A DNA stretch of 64,000 nt from Shinella sumterensis. Its GTDB lineage: Bacteria; Pseudomonadota; Alphaproteobacteria; Rhizobiales; Rhizobiaceae. The notes beneath the pieces are model-generated. The model made no database searches, was not told the origin of the DNA, and saw only the letters and a list, made by a program, of their open reading frames with translations. Below are positions 35,014-44,178 of the stretch, piece after piece (the stretch's first letter is position 1; every line of letters starts with the position of its first letter). A program made the position numbers and the translations under genes. The stretch spans positions 1 to 64,000 of the forward strand of contig NZ_MYFN02000011.1 in NCBI RefSeq assembly GCF_004514425.2. Reading direction: 5' to 3'.

Positions 35014-36702
35014 ATGACACGCGCACCGTCCCCGCCGTCCGATCATGCATTCGATTATATCATCGTCGGCGGCGGTTCCGCCGGCTGCCTGCTTGCCAAC
35101 CGCCTCAGCCGCGATCCCGCGCTGCGCGTGCTGCTGCTGGAAGCCGGCCGCAAGGACGACTATCCCTGGATTCACATCCCGGTCGGCTATCTCTACTGCA
35201 TCGGCAATCCGCGTACCGACTGGCTTTATAAAACCGAGCCGGATGCCGGCCTGAACGGGCGATCGCTGCGCTATCCGCGTGGCAAGACGCTCGGTGGCTG
35301 CTCCTCGATCAACGGCATGATCTATATGCGCGGTCAGGCACGCGACTTCGACGGTTGGGCGGCGGCCACTGGTGATGACGTCTGGTCCTGGCAGAACTGC
35401 CTGCCCGATTTCAAGGCGCATGAAGATCACTACCGGCTGGACAAAGGCGCGGACCCGAAGACTGGCGACAACAGCCGGTTTTCCGAGATGCACGGCCATG
35501 GTGGCGAATGGCGGATCGAGAAGCAGCGGCTCAAATGGGATATCCTGGAATCTTTCGCCGAGGCCGCAGTCGAGGCGGGCATTCCACGCTCGGACGATTT
35601 CAACAGCGGCGACAATGAAGGCGTCGGCTATTTCGAGGTCAACCAGCGCTCCGGCTGGCGCTGGAACACGTCGAAAGCTTTCCTGCGCCCGGCGTGCAAC
35701 CGTCCGAACCTGACGATCTGGACACAAGCCCATGTCGAACGGCTGGTCCTTGAGACCGGGGCATCCGGCGGCACGCGATGCGCCGGTGCCGTGGTCCAGC
35801 GCCAGGGGCAGCGCGTGGAGGTCCGGGCGCGCCGGGAAGTCATTCTTTCCGCCGGCGCGATCGGCTCGCCGCAAATCCTGCAACTGTCGGGTATCGGTCC
35901 GGCCGGACTGCTGAAGCGTCATGGCGTCCCGGTTGTGCACGATCTGCCGGGTGTCGGAGAAAACCTTCAGGACCATCTGCAGATCCGCGCGGTCTTCAAG
36001 GTCGGCAATGCCAGGACGCTCAACACTCTCGCCAACAGCTTGGTCGGCAAAGCGATGATCGGGCTCGAATATGCGTTGAAGCGCAGCGGTCCCATGAGCA
36101 TGTCTCCCTCGCAGCTTGGTGCCTTCACGCGGTCGGACGACAGCCAGGCCCACGCCAACCTGGAATATCACGTCCAGCCGCTCAGCCTCGACGCCTTCGG
36201 CGAGCCTTTGCACGACGTACCTGCCTTCACCGCGAGCGTGTGCAATCTCAACCCGACCAGCGTCGGAAGCGTGCGCATCCGCTCCGACAAGGCGTCGGAT
36301 GCCCCGGCCATTGCGCCGAACTATCTCAGCACGGAAGCCGATCGCAAAATTGCCGCCGAGAGCCTGCGGCAGGTGCGCAAGATCGTGTCGCAGCCGGCGC
36401 TCGCGAAATATCAGCCGCAGGAATGGAAGCCCGGCGTGCAGTTCCAGAGCGACGAGGAACTGGCGCGCCTCGCGGGCGATATCGCCAACACCATTTTCCA
36501 TCCCGTCGGAACGACGAAGATGGGGCGCGACGACGATCCGATGGCGGTGGTGGACAGCCGGCTGAAAGTGCGCGGTATCGAGGGCCTGCGGGTCGTCGAT
36601 GCAGGCATCATGCCGAAGATCACCAGCGGCAATACCAACGCGCCGACGCTGATGATCGCCGAAAAGGCGGCCGGCTGGATCGTCGCCGACGCGCGCGCGT
36701 AG
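35014..36702 (+). CDS. GMC-family FAD-dependent alcohol/choline dehydrogenase-like protein
   Basis: The 562-residue flavoprotein has FAD-binding VGGGSAGCLLANRL (residues about 18-31), the GMC signature 1 region GKTLGGCSSINGMIYMRG, signature 2 GAIGSPQILQLSGIG, and the active-site histidine in HPVGTTKMG (about 495). It ends with GNTNAPTLMIAEKAA. Members oxidise primary alcohols such as choline, long-chain or aromatic alcohols. No betaine genes accompany it, so betA is not assigned. ATG 35014 has GGAAGGGG upstream. Its LysR regulator is divergent. Confidence 0.93.
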   Translation: MTRAPSPPSDHAFDYIIVGGGSAGCLLANRLSRDPALRVLLLEAGRKDDYPWIHIPVGYLYCIGNPRTDWLYKTEPDAGLNGRSLRYPRGKTLGGCSSINGMIYMRGQARDFDGWAAATGDDVWSWQNCLPDFKAHEDHYRLDKGADPKTGDNSRFSEMHGHGGEWRIEKQRLKWDILESFAEAAVEAGIPRSDDFNSGDNEGVGYFEVNQRSGWRWNTSKAFLRPACNRPNLTIWTQAHVERLVLETGASGGTRCAGAVVQRQGQRVEVRARREVILSAGAIGSPQILQLSGIGPAGLLKRHGVPVVHDLPGVGENLQDHLQIRAVFKVGNARTLNTLANSLVGKAMIGLEYALKRSGPMSMSPSQLGAFTRSDDSQAHANLEYHVQPLSLDAFGEPLHDVPAFTASVCNLNPTSVGSVRIRSDKASDAPAIAPNYLSTEADRKIAAESLRQVRKIVSQPALAKYQPQEWKPGVQFQSDEELARLAGDIANTIFHPVGTTKMGRDDDPMAVVDSRLKVRGIEGLRVVDAGIMPKITSGNTNAPTLMIAEKAAGWIVADARA

Positions 36703-36812
36703 AAACAGCCGAGGACCGCTATGACATCGATCCCGCGATCCGCGTCACTTTCACGGGGAACGATCGCCCGGCTGCCTTCGTTTGGTCATTCCACGAAACC
36801 GAGGATTCAGGA

Positions 36813-37637
36813 ATGGCTTATATCGAGGCAAAGGACGGCACGCAGCTTCATGTGAAGGATATCGGATCGGGCCATCCCGTGGTGCTGATCCATGGCTGGC
36901 CGCTGACAGGCGATATGTTCGAGTACCAGTCTCTGGCACTTCTCGAGGCCGGCTACCGTGTCATCACCTATGATCGCCGCGGCTTCGGCCAGTCCGGACA
37001 TCCGGCGGACACGTACAACTATGACGTCTTCGCTGACGATCTCGGCGCCGTCCTGGAGGGCCTCGACATCGACAAGGCGCATCTGGTCGGCTTTTCCATG
37101 GGGGGCGGGGAGATCGCCCGGTATCTGACGCGTCATGGCGCAGGTCGCGTTTCCAAGGCCGTTTTGATTGCCTCCGTCGTGCCTTACCTTCTCAAGGACT
37201 CCACCAACCCTGACGGTGTCGACTCCAGTGTTTTCGCCGACATGAAGAAGCAGGTGCGCGAAGACCGCTTTGCCTTCCTTCAGAGCTTTGCCAAGACATT
37301 CTACGGTGTCGGCCTTGTCAGCAAACCCGTCAGCCAAGGCGTTCTGGACTGGTCGTTCATCCTCGCCGTGATGGCGAGCCCCAAGGCCACGATCGACTGC
37401 ATCGACGCATTCGGGCGCACGGACTTCCGGCCGGATCTCAAGTCCTTCACAGTCCCGACGCTTATTATTCACGGCACGTCGGACAAGACTGTACCGATCG
37501 ATCCCGCCGGCCGCGCTGCCGCGAAGGGTATTTCCGGGGCGCAACTGATTGAGTACGAAGGCGAACCGCACGGTCTCTTCGCGACCGCGCCGGATCGCCT
37601 CAATCGTGATCTGATCGAGTTCCTCGGCAAGCCGTGA
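36813..37637 (+). CDS. Alpha/beta hydrolase, non-haem chloroperoxidase type
   Basis: The 274-residue cytosolic hydrolase has an oxyanion HGW region (VLIHGWPLTGDMFEYQ), the nucleophile elbow GFSMGG (Ser about 97), an acid in HGTSDKTVP (about 222) and a histidine in EPHGLF (about 252). The triad is complete. Relatives annotated as chloroperoxidases act mainly as esterases or perhydrolases. It follows the GMC gene by about 110 bases and may be co-transcribed. Confidence 0.92.
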   Translation: MAYIEAKDGTQLHVKDIGSGHPVVLIHGWPLTGDMFEYQSLALLEAGYRVITYDRRGFGQSGHPADTYNYDVFADDLGAVLEGLDIDKAHLVGFSMGGGEIARYLTRHGAGRVSKAVLIASVVPYLLKDSTNPDGVDSSVFADMKKQVREDRFAFLQSFAKTFYGVGLVSKPVSQGVLDWSFILAVMASPKATIDCIDAFGRTDFRPDLKSFTVPTLIIHGTSDKTVPIDPAGRAAAKGISGAQLIEYEGEPHGLFATAPDRLNRDLIEFLGKP

Positions 37638-37642
37638 CCTGA

Positions 37643-37678
37643 CGGGCTGCCGTGAAACCTCGGTATCGCGGCGGCCCG
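37643..37678. terminator. GC-rich hairpin between convergent genes
   Basis: CGGGCTGCCG (37643-37652) pairs with CGGCGGCCCG (37669-37678), with one wobble, between the hydrolase and kdgF stops. It has no T-run, so it is only a candidate convergent terminator. Confidence 0.3.
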
Positions 37679-37684
37679 CCGGCG

Positions 37685-38011
37685 TTACAGGAAATCGTCT
37701 CGTCGCGGTGTGAATGTGTCGATCAGCAGGCCTTTCGTCACCGCGACGACGCCGTGAACGAGGTTCGGGGCGACGATGAAGCTGCTTCCCGCGCCTAGCC
37801 GCGCCGTGGCGCCGTCTACGGTGACGTCGAACGTGCCCTCGGCGACATAGCTGACCTGCGTATGCGGGTGGGAATGCGGCGCGCCGATCGCACCTGCCTC
37901 GAAGCTGAAGGCGACGAGCATCATTTCCGGACGCTCGCTCAAGACCGCGCGGCGATTTCCAGGTGCGACTTCGATCCAGGTCGTATGCTGGGGCAGGGAA
38001 TAGAAGGACAT
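37685..38011 (-). CDS. kdgF: KdgF-like cupin (unsaturated uronate linearisation)
   Basis: The 108-residue single-domain cupin has the metal site HSHPHTQ (about 46-52) plus a later histidine in APNLVHGV, and ends LLIDTFTPRRDDFL, the typical KdgF C-terminus. KdgF converts 4,5-unsaturated galacturonate or mannuronate to the linear ketouronate (DKI) that KduI uses. It is the last gene of the kdu operon, 9 bases after kduD, which supports the assignment. Confidence 0.85.
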   Translation of the reverse strand: MSFYSLPQHTTWIEVAPGNRRAVLSERPEMMLVAFSFEAGAIGAPHSHPHTQVSYVAEGTFDVTVDGATARLGAGSSFIVAPNLVHGVVAVTKGLLIDTFTPRRDDFL

Positions 38012-38020
38012 TTCAGCCTC

Positions 38021-38776
38021 TCATCGCGCAAGCCAGCCGCCATCGATCGGCAGGATGGTTCCATGGACGTAATCGGATGCGGCACTCGCAAGAAAGACCG
38101 CGGCGCCCACCATGTCTTCCGGCCGCGCCCATCGGCCGGCGGGTATCCGCTTCAGGATATCGGCGTTGCGATCGGCATCCGCGCGCAGCGCCGCCGTGTT
38201 GTTGGTCTCGACATAACCGGGCGCGATGGCGTTCACGTTGATGCCGCGCGCGGCCCATTCGTTCGCCAGAAGCTTGGTGATTCCGGCGAGACCACTCTTC
38301 GCCGCGGTGTAAGACGGCACGCGAATGCCTCCCTGAAAGGACAGCATCGAGGCGATATTGATGATCTTGGCCTTGCGTTCAGCGGCAAGCGCCGCCTTTG
38401 CAAACGCCTGGCAAAGAAAGAAGACGGATTTGAGATTGGTGTCGAGGACCGCGTCCCAGTCCTCCTCGGTAAAGTCGAGCGAGTCGGCACGCCGGATGAT
38501 GCCGGCATTGTTGACCAGAATATCCGGCGCCGCGCCGGCTTGCAGCGCGGCGGCCATGACGCTTGCGGCACTGCCGATCTGCGAAAGATCGGCCGATACG
38601 GCGACAAATGTCCGTCCTGCTGCCTTCACCGCCGCTTCCGTATCCGTCATGGCGGAGCGGCCGACACCGACGATATCCGCACCGGCCTTCGCCAGCCCTA
38701 TGGAGATGGCCTGCCCGATGCCGGTATTCGCACCGGTGACGATGGCCCATCGGCCGGAGAGATCGAACGGGTTCAT
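38021..38776 (-). CDS. kduD: 2-dehydro-3-deoxy-D-gluconate 5-dehydrogenase
   Basis: KduD is an NAD(P)-dependent short-chain dehydrogenase that reduces 2,5-diketo-3-deoxygluconate (DKII) to KDG. The 251-residue product has the cofactor motif TGANTGIG (about 14-21), NNAG, the catalytic Ser in IASMLSFQG and YTAAKSG with the Tyr-Lys pair, and the C-terminal IDGGWLAR typical of KduD. Its start overlaps the kduI stop (ATGA), so the two are translationally coupled. No KDG kinase or aldolase is in the window. Confidence 0.93.
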   Translation of the reverse strand: MNPFDLSGRWAIVTGANTGIGQAISIGLAKAGADIVGVGRSAMTDTEAAVKAAGRTFVAVSADLSQIGSAASVMAAALQAGAAPDILVNNAGIIRRADSLDFTEEDWDAVLDTNLKSVFFLCQAFAKAALAAERKAKIINIASMLSFQGGIRVPSYTAAKSGLAGITKLLANEWAARGINVNAIAPGYVETNNTAALRADADRNADILKRIPAGRWARPEDMVGAAVFLASAASDYVHGTILPIDGGWLAR

Positions 38777-39615
38777 CGCAGGGCTTCCATCGGTACCTTG
38801 TCCATGTCGGTGAAGCTGATGTTATCGCCGGCCATCGCCCAGATGAAGGCGTAGCGTCCGGTCCCCGCGCCCGAATGGATCGACCAGCCCGGCGATAGCA
38901 CCGCTTCGTGGTTCTTCAGAACGACATGGCGCGTTTCGCCCGGTTCGCCCATGAAATGGAAAATGCGCGTTGCCTCCTGCATGCCGAAATAGAGATAGAC
39001 CTCCATGCGCCGGTCGTGCACATGCGCCGGCATGGTGTTCCACACCGAACCCGGCTCGAATGTCGTGAGCCCGACCACCAGCTGGCAGCTTTCGCAGACA
39101 TCGGGATGAACATACTGGTTGATGGTGCGGTGGTTGCATTCCTCCGCCGAACCCAGATGCACCTTCTTCGCCATGTCGCGGGTGATATGCACGGTCGGGC
39201 AGACGCGGTGGGCCGGCGCGCTCAGGACATAGAACAGCGCCGGCTCGGCCTCGTTATCGCTCGCAAAGCTAAGCGCGCCCGAGCCCTTGCCCACATAGAT
39301 GGCTTCCTGAAAGCCGAGCGCGTAGTCCTTTCCGCCCACGCTGATCGTTCCCGCGCCACCGATATTGAGGATCGCGGCCTCGCGGCGTTCGAGAAACTGG
39401 TCAGTGCCGGTCTCGGCGACACGGTCGATTGTGAGCGTGCCACCGGCTGGCACCACGCCACCGACGATCATACGGTCGAGATGGCTATAGGTGAGATTGA
39501 TCCGGCCCGGATGGAACATCGATTCGATGACGAAGCCATCGCGCAGACCCTGGGTGTTGCGCCTTGCGGCGTCTTCAGGCCCGACGACCTGGCGAGTGGA
39601 TACGGAGAGTGTCAC
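38773..39615 (-). CDS. kduI: 5-dehydro-4-deoxy-D-glucuronate isomerase
   Basis: KduI isomerises DKI to DKII in unsaturated-uronate catabolism. The 280-residue bicupin has the zinc site PAHVHDRRMEVYLYF (His, His, Glu) and a later histidine in SIHSGAG, plus NHRTINQYVHPD. A GTG at 39615, preceded by AGAGG, gives the standard family length and N-terminus; the frame extends upstream without a better start. It lies 31 bases after the ABC ATPase gene. Confidence 0.94.
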   Translation of the reverse strand: MTLSVSTRQVVGPEDAARRNTQGLRDGFVIESMFHPGRINLTYSHLDRMIVGGVVPAGGTLTIDRVAETGTDQFLERREAAILNIGGAGTISVGGKDYALGFQEAIYVGKGSGALSFASDNEAEPALFYVLSAPAHRVCPTVHITRDMAKKVHLGSAEECNHRTINQYVHPDVCESCQLVVGLTTFEPGSVWNTMPAHVHDRRMEVYLYFGMQEATRIFHFMGEPGETRHVVLKNHEAVLSPGWSIHSGAGTGRYAFIWAMAGDNISFTDMDKVPMEALR

Positions 39616-39646
39616 GGCGTCTGCCTCTTTCTTTCGGGAATGAACA

Positions 39647-40378
39647 TCAGTTGAGCACGACATATTCGGTGAGCTGGTTGATCGTCGTGTCGGCCTTGTC
39701 GACATCGAAGACCTTGGTGCCGTGGCTCATGATCACGAACCGGTCACAGACCTGATAGGCGTGATAGATATTGTGCGTCACAAGGACGCTCGAAACGTTC
39801 TCGGCCTTGAGCTTCAACACCTGGTTCAACAGCGCCTCGGTTTCGCGCACGGAGAGTGCGGAGGTTGGCTCGTCAAGCAGCAGGATGCGCTTCTTGAAGT
39901 GCACGGCACGCGCGATGGCGACCGCCTGCTTCTGGCCGCCGGAGAGATTGCCGACCAGGGTGTCCGGGCTGTCGATGCCCGAGATATGCACGGCGTTCTG
40001 CAGGACCTCCATGGTGATTTCCCGCATTTCGGACTGCCGGAGAAGACCGAAACGGTCCGTCAGTTCGCGCCCCATGAAGATATTGCGGGTGATCGAGAGA
40101 CTGTCGACCAGGGCGGTGTGCTGGTAGATCGTCTCGATGCCGGCATCGGCGGAATCGGACCGGCAGGTGAAGAGCGTCTTCTTTCCGTCGACGCTGAGAT
40201 AGCCCTCGGTCGGCTTGTGGATGCCGGAAATCAGATTGACCGTCGTCGACTTGCCCGCGCCGTTGTCGCCGAGCAGCCCGACCACCTCGCCCTCGCCAAT
40301 GTGGAAGCTGAGGTTACGCAGCGCCGTCAGCGCGCCGAAGCTCTTGGAGATGTTGTGCAGTTCGAGAAGATTGGACAT
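39647..40378 (-). CDS. Sugar ABC transporter ATPase, single-domain (FrcA type)
   Basis: This 243-residue ATPase energises the uronide importer encoded by the two upstream genes. It has Walker A GLLGDNGAGKST (about 36-47), the signature LSGGQKQAVAIARA, Walker B RILLLDEPTSAL and a switch histidine in VLVTHN. Unlike most monosaccharide ABC ATPases (about 500 residues, two domains), it has only one nucleotide-binding domain, as in rhizobial FrcA. The ATG overlaps the permease stop by one base (TGATG). Confidence 0.93.
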   Translation of the reverse strand: MSNLLELHNISKSFGALTALRNLSFHIGEGEVVGLLGDNGAGKSTTVNLISGIHKPTEGYLSVDGKKTLFTCRSDSADAGIETIYQHTALVDSLSITRNIFMGRELTDRFGLLRQSEMREITMEVLQNAVHISGIDSPDTLVGNLSGGQKQAVAIARAVHFKKRILLLDEPTSALSVRETEALLNQVLKLKAENVSSVLVTHNIYHAYQVCDRFVIMSHGTKVFDVDKADTTINQLTEYVVLN

Positions 40379-41397
40379 CACGCCACGCCTCGCCGCTCGA
40401 TGAGATGATTGAAGATGGCGGCCAGCACGATCAGCGTCGCGATGAACATGTCGAGATAGAAGCCGGGCGCCCGCAGGAGAAGCAGAACATCCGTGATGGT
40501 GTGAATGAGCAGCACACCAAGAAAGATGCCGATGATCGAGCCACGACCGCCGCGCAGCGAAAGCCCGCCGATAACGCAGGCGGCAATCGCCTGGAGTTCG
40601 AGACCGGCACCTTGGCCCGGCTGGACGCTGCCGACGCGTGCGGTGGCGAGGATGCCGGCCATGGCCGCCATGCCGCCGGCGACGGCAAAGGCAATCAGTT
40701 TCACGCGCCTGGTATTGATGCCGATGGCCTCGGCCGCAGCGCGATTTCCGCCCGTCGCGAACACGTGGTTGCCGAAGCGGTGGCGATGCAGCAGAAAATG
40801 AAAGCCGACCACCAACAGCACGATCCAGATGAAGGCGGCATTGATGCCGAACAGCGTGCCGGAAAACAGGCTGGTGAAGACCGGCTCGGGATCGAAACGC
40901 ACCTGCACCGCACCATTGTAGAGAAGCACCGCGCCGCGCCAGAACAGCAGGCCGCCGAGCGTCACGATAAAGGACGGCAATCCGAAGCGGATCGTGATCT
41001 GGCCGTTGAGCAGCCCGATCAGCAGGCCGGTGACGATGCCGAGCGGGGCGGCAAGAAAGGCGCTGACGCCGGCCCCGACCAAGCTCGCCATAAGCACGGC
41101 GGTAAAGGTGTAGACGGAGCCGATGGACAGGTCGAATTCACCCGCGATCATCAGCACGCCGGCGCCGAGCGCCAGGCAGCCAAGCACGGGGATTGCCTTC
41201 ATGAGGATCGTCAGGTTCTGCGGTGAAAGATAGCGAAACTCGTTCGGATAAAGCAGCGCACCGGCGATACAGACGATCTGCAACGTCATGAAGACGAGGA
41301 AGATCGCTCCGGCGGGCATCGCCATGATCTGCTTGAGAACGGATTGTCTTTGCGTGCGCGAGCGGTGCACGGCGTTGTCAGCAAGGATAGGTGTCAC
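40378..41397 (-). CDS. Sugar ABC transporter permease (RbsC/FrcC type)
   Basis: The 339-residue permease has 8-10 TM segments. Family motifs seen are GVLMIAGEFDLSIGSVY (about 79-95), SFIVTLGGLLFWRG and GGLSLRGGRGSIIG near the C-terminus. It begins with GTG at 41397 and ends within the ATPase start. Together with the upstream binding protein and the ATPase it forms a CUT2-type importer. The substrate is inferred to be an unsaturated or related uronate from the downstream kdu genes. Confidence 0.93.
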   Translation of the reverse strand: MTPILADNAVHRSRTQRQSVLKQIMAMPAGAIFLVFMTLQIVCIAGALLYPNEFRYLSPQNLTILMKAIPVLGCLALGAGVLMIAGEFDLSIGSVYTFTAVLMASLVGAGVSAFLAAPLGIVTGLLIGLLNGQITIRFGLPSFIVTLGGLLFWRGAVLLYNGAVQVRFDPEPVFTSLFSGTLFGINAAFIWIVLLVVGFHFLLHRHRFGNHVFATGGNRAAAEAIGINTRRVKLIAFAVAGGMAAMAGILATARVGSVQPGQGAGLELQAIAACVIGGLSLRGGRGSIIGIFLGVLLIHTITDVLLLLRAPGFYLDMFIATLIVLAAIFNHLIERRGVA

Positions 41398-41465
41398 GGT
41401 CTGGCACTCGATTTTGGGGCGTGGGGAGCCGGCCGGGGTCTTCGACAGGCTCCCGCAACATCCGG

Positions 41466-42416
41466 TTAGCGGTAGCTGCCGATGAGCGGCTTGACCGAGC
41501 TGATGCGCGACTTGTCGAGGAAGGCGCCCTGTCCGGTGTCGACGTCCGTCGGCGTCAGGCCGTACTTCTTGGCAAGCGCGATCTGGGCGATCGGATAGTA
41601 GCCCTGAAGGTAGGGCTGCTGGTCCATGGTCGCGAACATCGCACCGGACTCGACTGCATTGACGATCTCGACGGCGAGATCGAAGCCGCCGAACGGGATG
41701 TTGACACCGGCATCCTTGATGGCGCCCGCACCGACCGTCGAGGTGACCGAGCCCGTGCCGAACAGCGCCTTCACGTTCGGATTGGCGATCAGGAACTGCG
41801 CGATGATGTTCTGCGCTTCGGCCGGGTCGAGACCGGCACGCACCGTCTCGACCTTGATGCCGGCCTCCGTCATCGCCTTCTCGATACCGCCGCCACGCGC
41901 CACGGCGAAGCTCGCCTCCGGGATTTCGCGCGGGTTGAAGACGACGTCGCCGGACTTAAGGCCGAACTCCTTGATCATGCGATTGCCGAGCTCGTAGCCC
42001 GAAGCGAACTCATCCATGCCGACATAGGCCTGCCGGCAATTGCCCTTGGCGCCATCGAGGTCGTCATTGTTGAAGCCGATCACGATGATTCCGGCCTTTG
42101 TGGCTGCGCAGATGCTTTCGTCAAACGCGTCGGAAGAGGAGATCGCCACCGCGATTCCATCGACGCCGCTGGCGGTCGCGCTTTCGATCAGGTCGTTCTG
42201 GCGCACCGGATCGTTGTTGGCATATTGCACGTCGAGATCGACGCCGAACTGGCTGGCGGCGTCTTGTGCGCCCTTCACCACGGGATTAAAGAACTGGACA
42301 CTTGGATCGAGGTAGATGATCATCGTGGCCTTGACGTCTGCGGCGAGCGCCGTCGATGCCATCATGGTGGCAACGCCGGCGGCCATTGCCGCGGCTTTCA
42401 ACCTGGTCAACTTCAT
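41466..42416 (-). CDS. Sugar ABC transporter periplasmic binding protein (CUT2)
   Basis: The 316-residue product has a signal peptide (1-25, ASTALAADVKA at the cleavage region) and a type-1 periplasmic-binding fold: FFNPVVKGAQDAASQFGVD, GIAVAISSSDAFDESI, VIGFNNDD and FGGFDLAVEIVNAV. It is the ligand-capturing subunit of the CUT2 transporter and lies first among the three transporter genes. The start at 42416 is supported by the signal peptide; the upstream extension is untypical. Confidence 0.94.
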   Translation of the reverse strand: MKLTRLKAAAMAAGVATMMASTALAADVKATMIIYLDPSVQFFNPVVKGAQDAASQFGVDLDVQYANNDPVRQNDLIESATASGVDGIAVAISSSDAFDESICAATKAGIIVIGFNNDDLDGAKGNCRQAYVGMDEFASGYELGNRMIKEFGLKSGDVVFNPREIPEASFAVARGGGIEKAMTEAGIKVETVRAGLDPAEAQNIIAQFLIANPNVKALFGTGSVTSTVGAGAIKDAGVNIPFGGFDLAVEIVNAVESGAMFATMDQQPYLQGYYPIAQIALAKKYGLTPTDVDTGQGAFLDKSRISSVKPLIGSYR

Positions 42417-42539
42417 TTGCGTATCCTCCCTTTGGATGTGCAATGCGGGTCCAAAAGACCCAAGTCTCGGCTGGCGGGCTCCGACCAAAGATTTCGCCAG
42501 CCGAGGTTTTCCTCCTCATGACCGCAGGATGCGGCCCTG

Positions 42540-44054
42540 CTAACCGAACCAGGGCGCCGGGCGCCCGAGCGTGACATGCACGCCCTTGAACTGCGAATAT
42601 TCGTCGAAGCCGTAGCGGCCGAGCTCGCGCCCCAGGCCGCTCTTCTTGTAGCCGCCGATCGGCATTTCCGGTGTGCCGTCGATGACGCTGTTGATCCAGC
42701 AGCGGCCGGCGCGGATACGGCGGATGCTTTGCAGCGCGTTTTCGAGATTGGTGGACCAGACAGAGGCCGACAGGCCGAATTCGGTGGCGTTTGCCATCGC
42801 CACGGCCTCATCCGCCGTCTTGAAGGTCAGCGTCGAAAGCACCGGCCCGAAAATTTCCTCGCGGGCGATCGACATGTCCGGCGTAACCCCCGCGAAAACC
42901 GTCGGTGCGTAATAGAGACCGGCCTCCCTGCCGACCCGTTCGCCACCGAGCAGAAGTTTCGCACCGGAGGCGACGCCGGCCTCGACATAGGAATGCACCT
43001 TCTGCGCATGTGCCTCCGATATCATCGCGCCGATCTTGGTGCGCTCGTTCAGCGGATCGCCGAAGGTGACCTTGCGCGAGATCTCGAGCAGGCGTTCCAT
43101 CAGCGCGTCGCGGACGCTTTCCTCGACCAGCAGACGGCTGCCGGAAATGCAGCACTGGCCGGCATTGTGATAAACGCCGTACGCGATGCCGTCGGCGGCG
43201 GCTTCGAGGTCCGCATCGGCAAAGACGATCTGTGGCCCCTTGCCGCCGAGTTCCAGCCCGACGCGCTTGACACTGCGCGCCGCGATCTCGCCGAGTTTGG
43301 TGCCGACACGCACGGAACCGGTGAAGGCCACCATGTCGATATCAGGGTCTTCCGCCAGCACCTGGCCGGCTGGATCGCCGTAGCCGGTGACGACGTTGAA
43401 CACGCCGTCCGGGATGCCGGCCTCGCGTGCCAGTTCCGCCATGCGGATCGATGTACCGGAGGTGAATTCCGATGGTTTCAGCACCACCGTGCAACCTGCG
43501 CCAATCGCCCACGGCACGCGCTCGGAAGCAATGATGAAGGGGAAATTCCACGGTGTGATGATGCCGACGACGCCGACCGGTTCGCGCAGCACAAGGCCAA
43601 GACGGTCATCGCCGATATTGTTGTGGCTCTGGCCTTCCAGCGCCCGCGCCTGACCTGCGGCATACGACCAGAGGTCGGCGCAGAAGCCGATTTCGCCGCG
43701 CGCCTGATTGATCGGCTTGCCGACCTCCAGGCTCTCGGCCAGCGCCAGTTCTTCCTGATGCGCAAGGATGAGGTCCGCCACCTTGAACATCAGGCGCGAG
43801 CGCTCGGCGCCCGACATGCGCGGCCACGGGCCGGTATCAAAGGCACGGCGTGCGGCGGCAACCGCCAGCCGCACGTCATCCGCCGAGGCTTCCGGCCAGA
43901 TACCGACGACTGCGCCCGCGTGGCCCGGGCTCACGCGTTCGATCGTCTTGCCGGATGCCGCATCGACGGACTTGCCATCGACAAGCATCTGATAGCGGGC
44001 TTTACTGTTCAGCCGCGGGTCACGGGAATCGGGTGCTATGAAATTGGACAGCAA
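42540..44054 (-). CDS. NAD(P)-dependent aldehyde dehydrogenase
   Basis: The 504-residue enzyme has the substrate-binding Asn in TPWNFPFIIASERV, a cofactor motif VAFTGSVRVGTKL, the general-base Glu in VGLELGGKGPQIV (about 267) and the nucleophile Cys in NAGQCCISGSR (about 302). All catalytic residues are present. It is the first gene of the uronate operon, divergent from a GntR regulator. Possible substrates include an aldehyde intermediate of uronate breakdown such as alpha-ketoglutarate semialdehyde, but this is inference only. Confidence 0.92.
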   Translation of the reverse strand: MLSNFIAPDSRDPRLNSKARYQMLVDGKSVDAASGKTIERVSPGHAGAVVGIWPEASADDVRLAVAAARRAFDTGPWPRMSGAERSRLMFKVADLILAHQEELALAESLEVGKPINQARGEIGFCADLWSYAAGQARALEGQSHNNIGDDRLGLVLREPVGVVGIITPWNFPFIIASERVPWAIGAGCTVVLKPSEFTSGTSIRMAELAREAGIPDGVFNVVTGYGDPAGQVLAEDPDIDMVAFTGSVRVGTKLGEIAARSVKRVGLELGGKGPQIVFADADLEAAADGIAYGVYHNAGQCCISGSRLLVEESVRDALMERLLEISRKVTFGDPLNERTKIGAMISEAHAQKVHSYVEAGVASGAKLLLGGERVGREAGLYYAPTVFAGVTPDMSIAREEIFGPVLSTLTFKTADEAVAMANATEFGLSASVWSTNLENALQSIRRIRAGRCWINSVIDGTPEMPIGGYKKSGLGRELGRYGFDEYSQFKGVHVTLGRPAPWFG

Positions 44055-44137
44055 TATCGTCTTCCGGCCGGCGGCAGCGCGCCAGCCCCTCCCTGTTGAT
44101 CCGGTTTTAAGGCCACCGGATTTCTGTTGCGCATGAA

Positions 44138-44158
44138 TTGTATGGTACTGTATGGTGG
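44138..44158. promoter_or_regulatory. Tandem GTATGGT repeat, candidate GntR operator
   Basis: GTATGGT occurs at 44140-44146 and 44150-44156, ten bases apart, within TTGTATGGTACTGTATGG; GTA-TGG-TAC is also a partial dyad. It lies between the divergent aldehyde dehydrogenase and gntR genes. One helical turn of spacing suggests a regulator site. Confidence 0.4.
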
Positions 44159-44178
44159 CTCAAAATGGATGTCAACGC

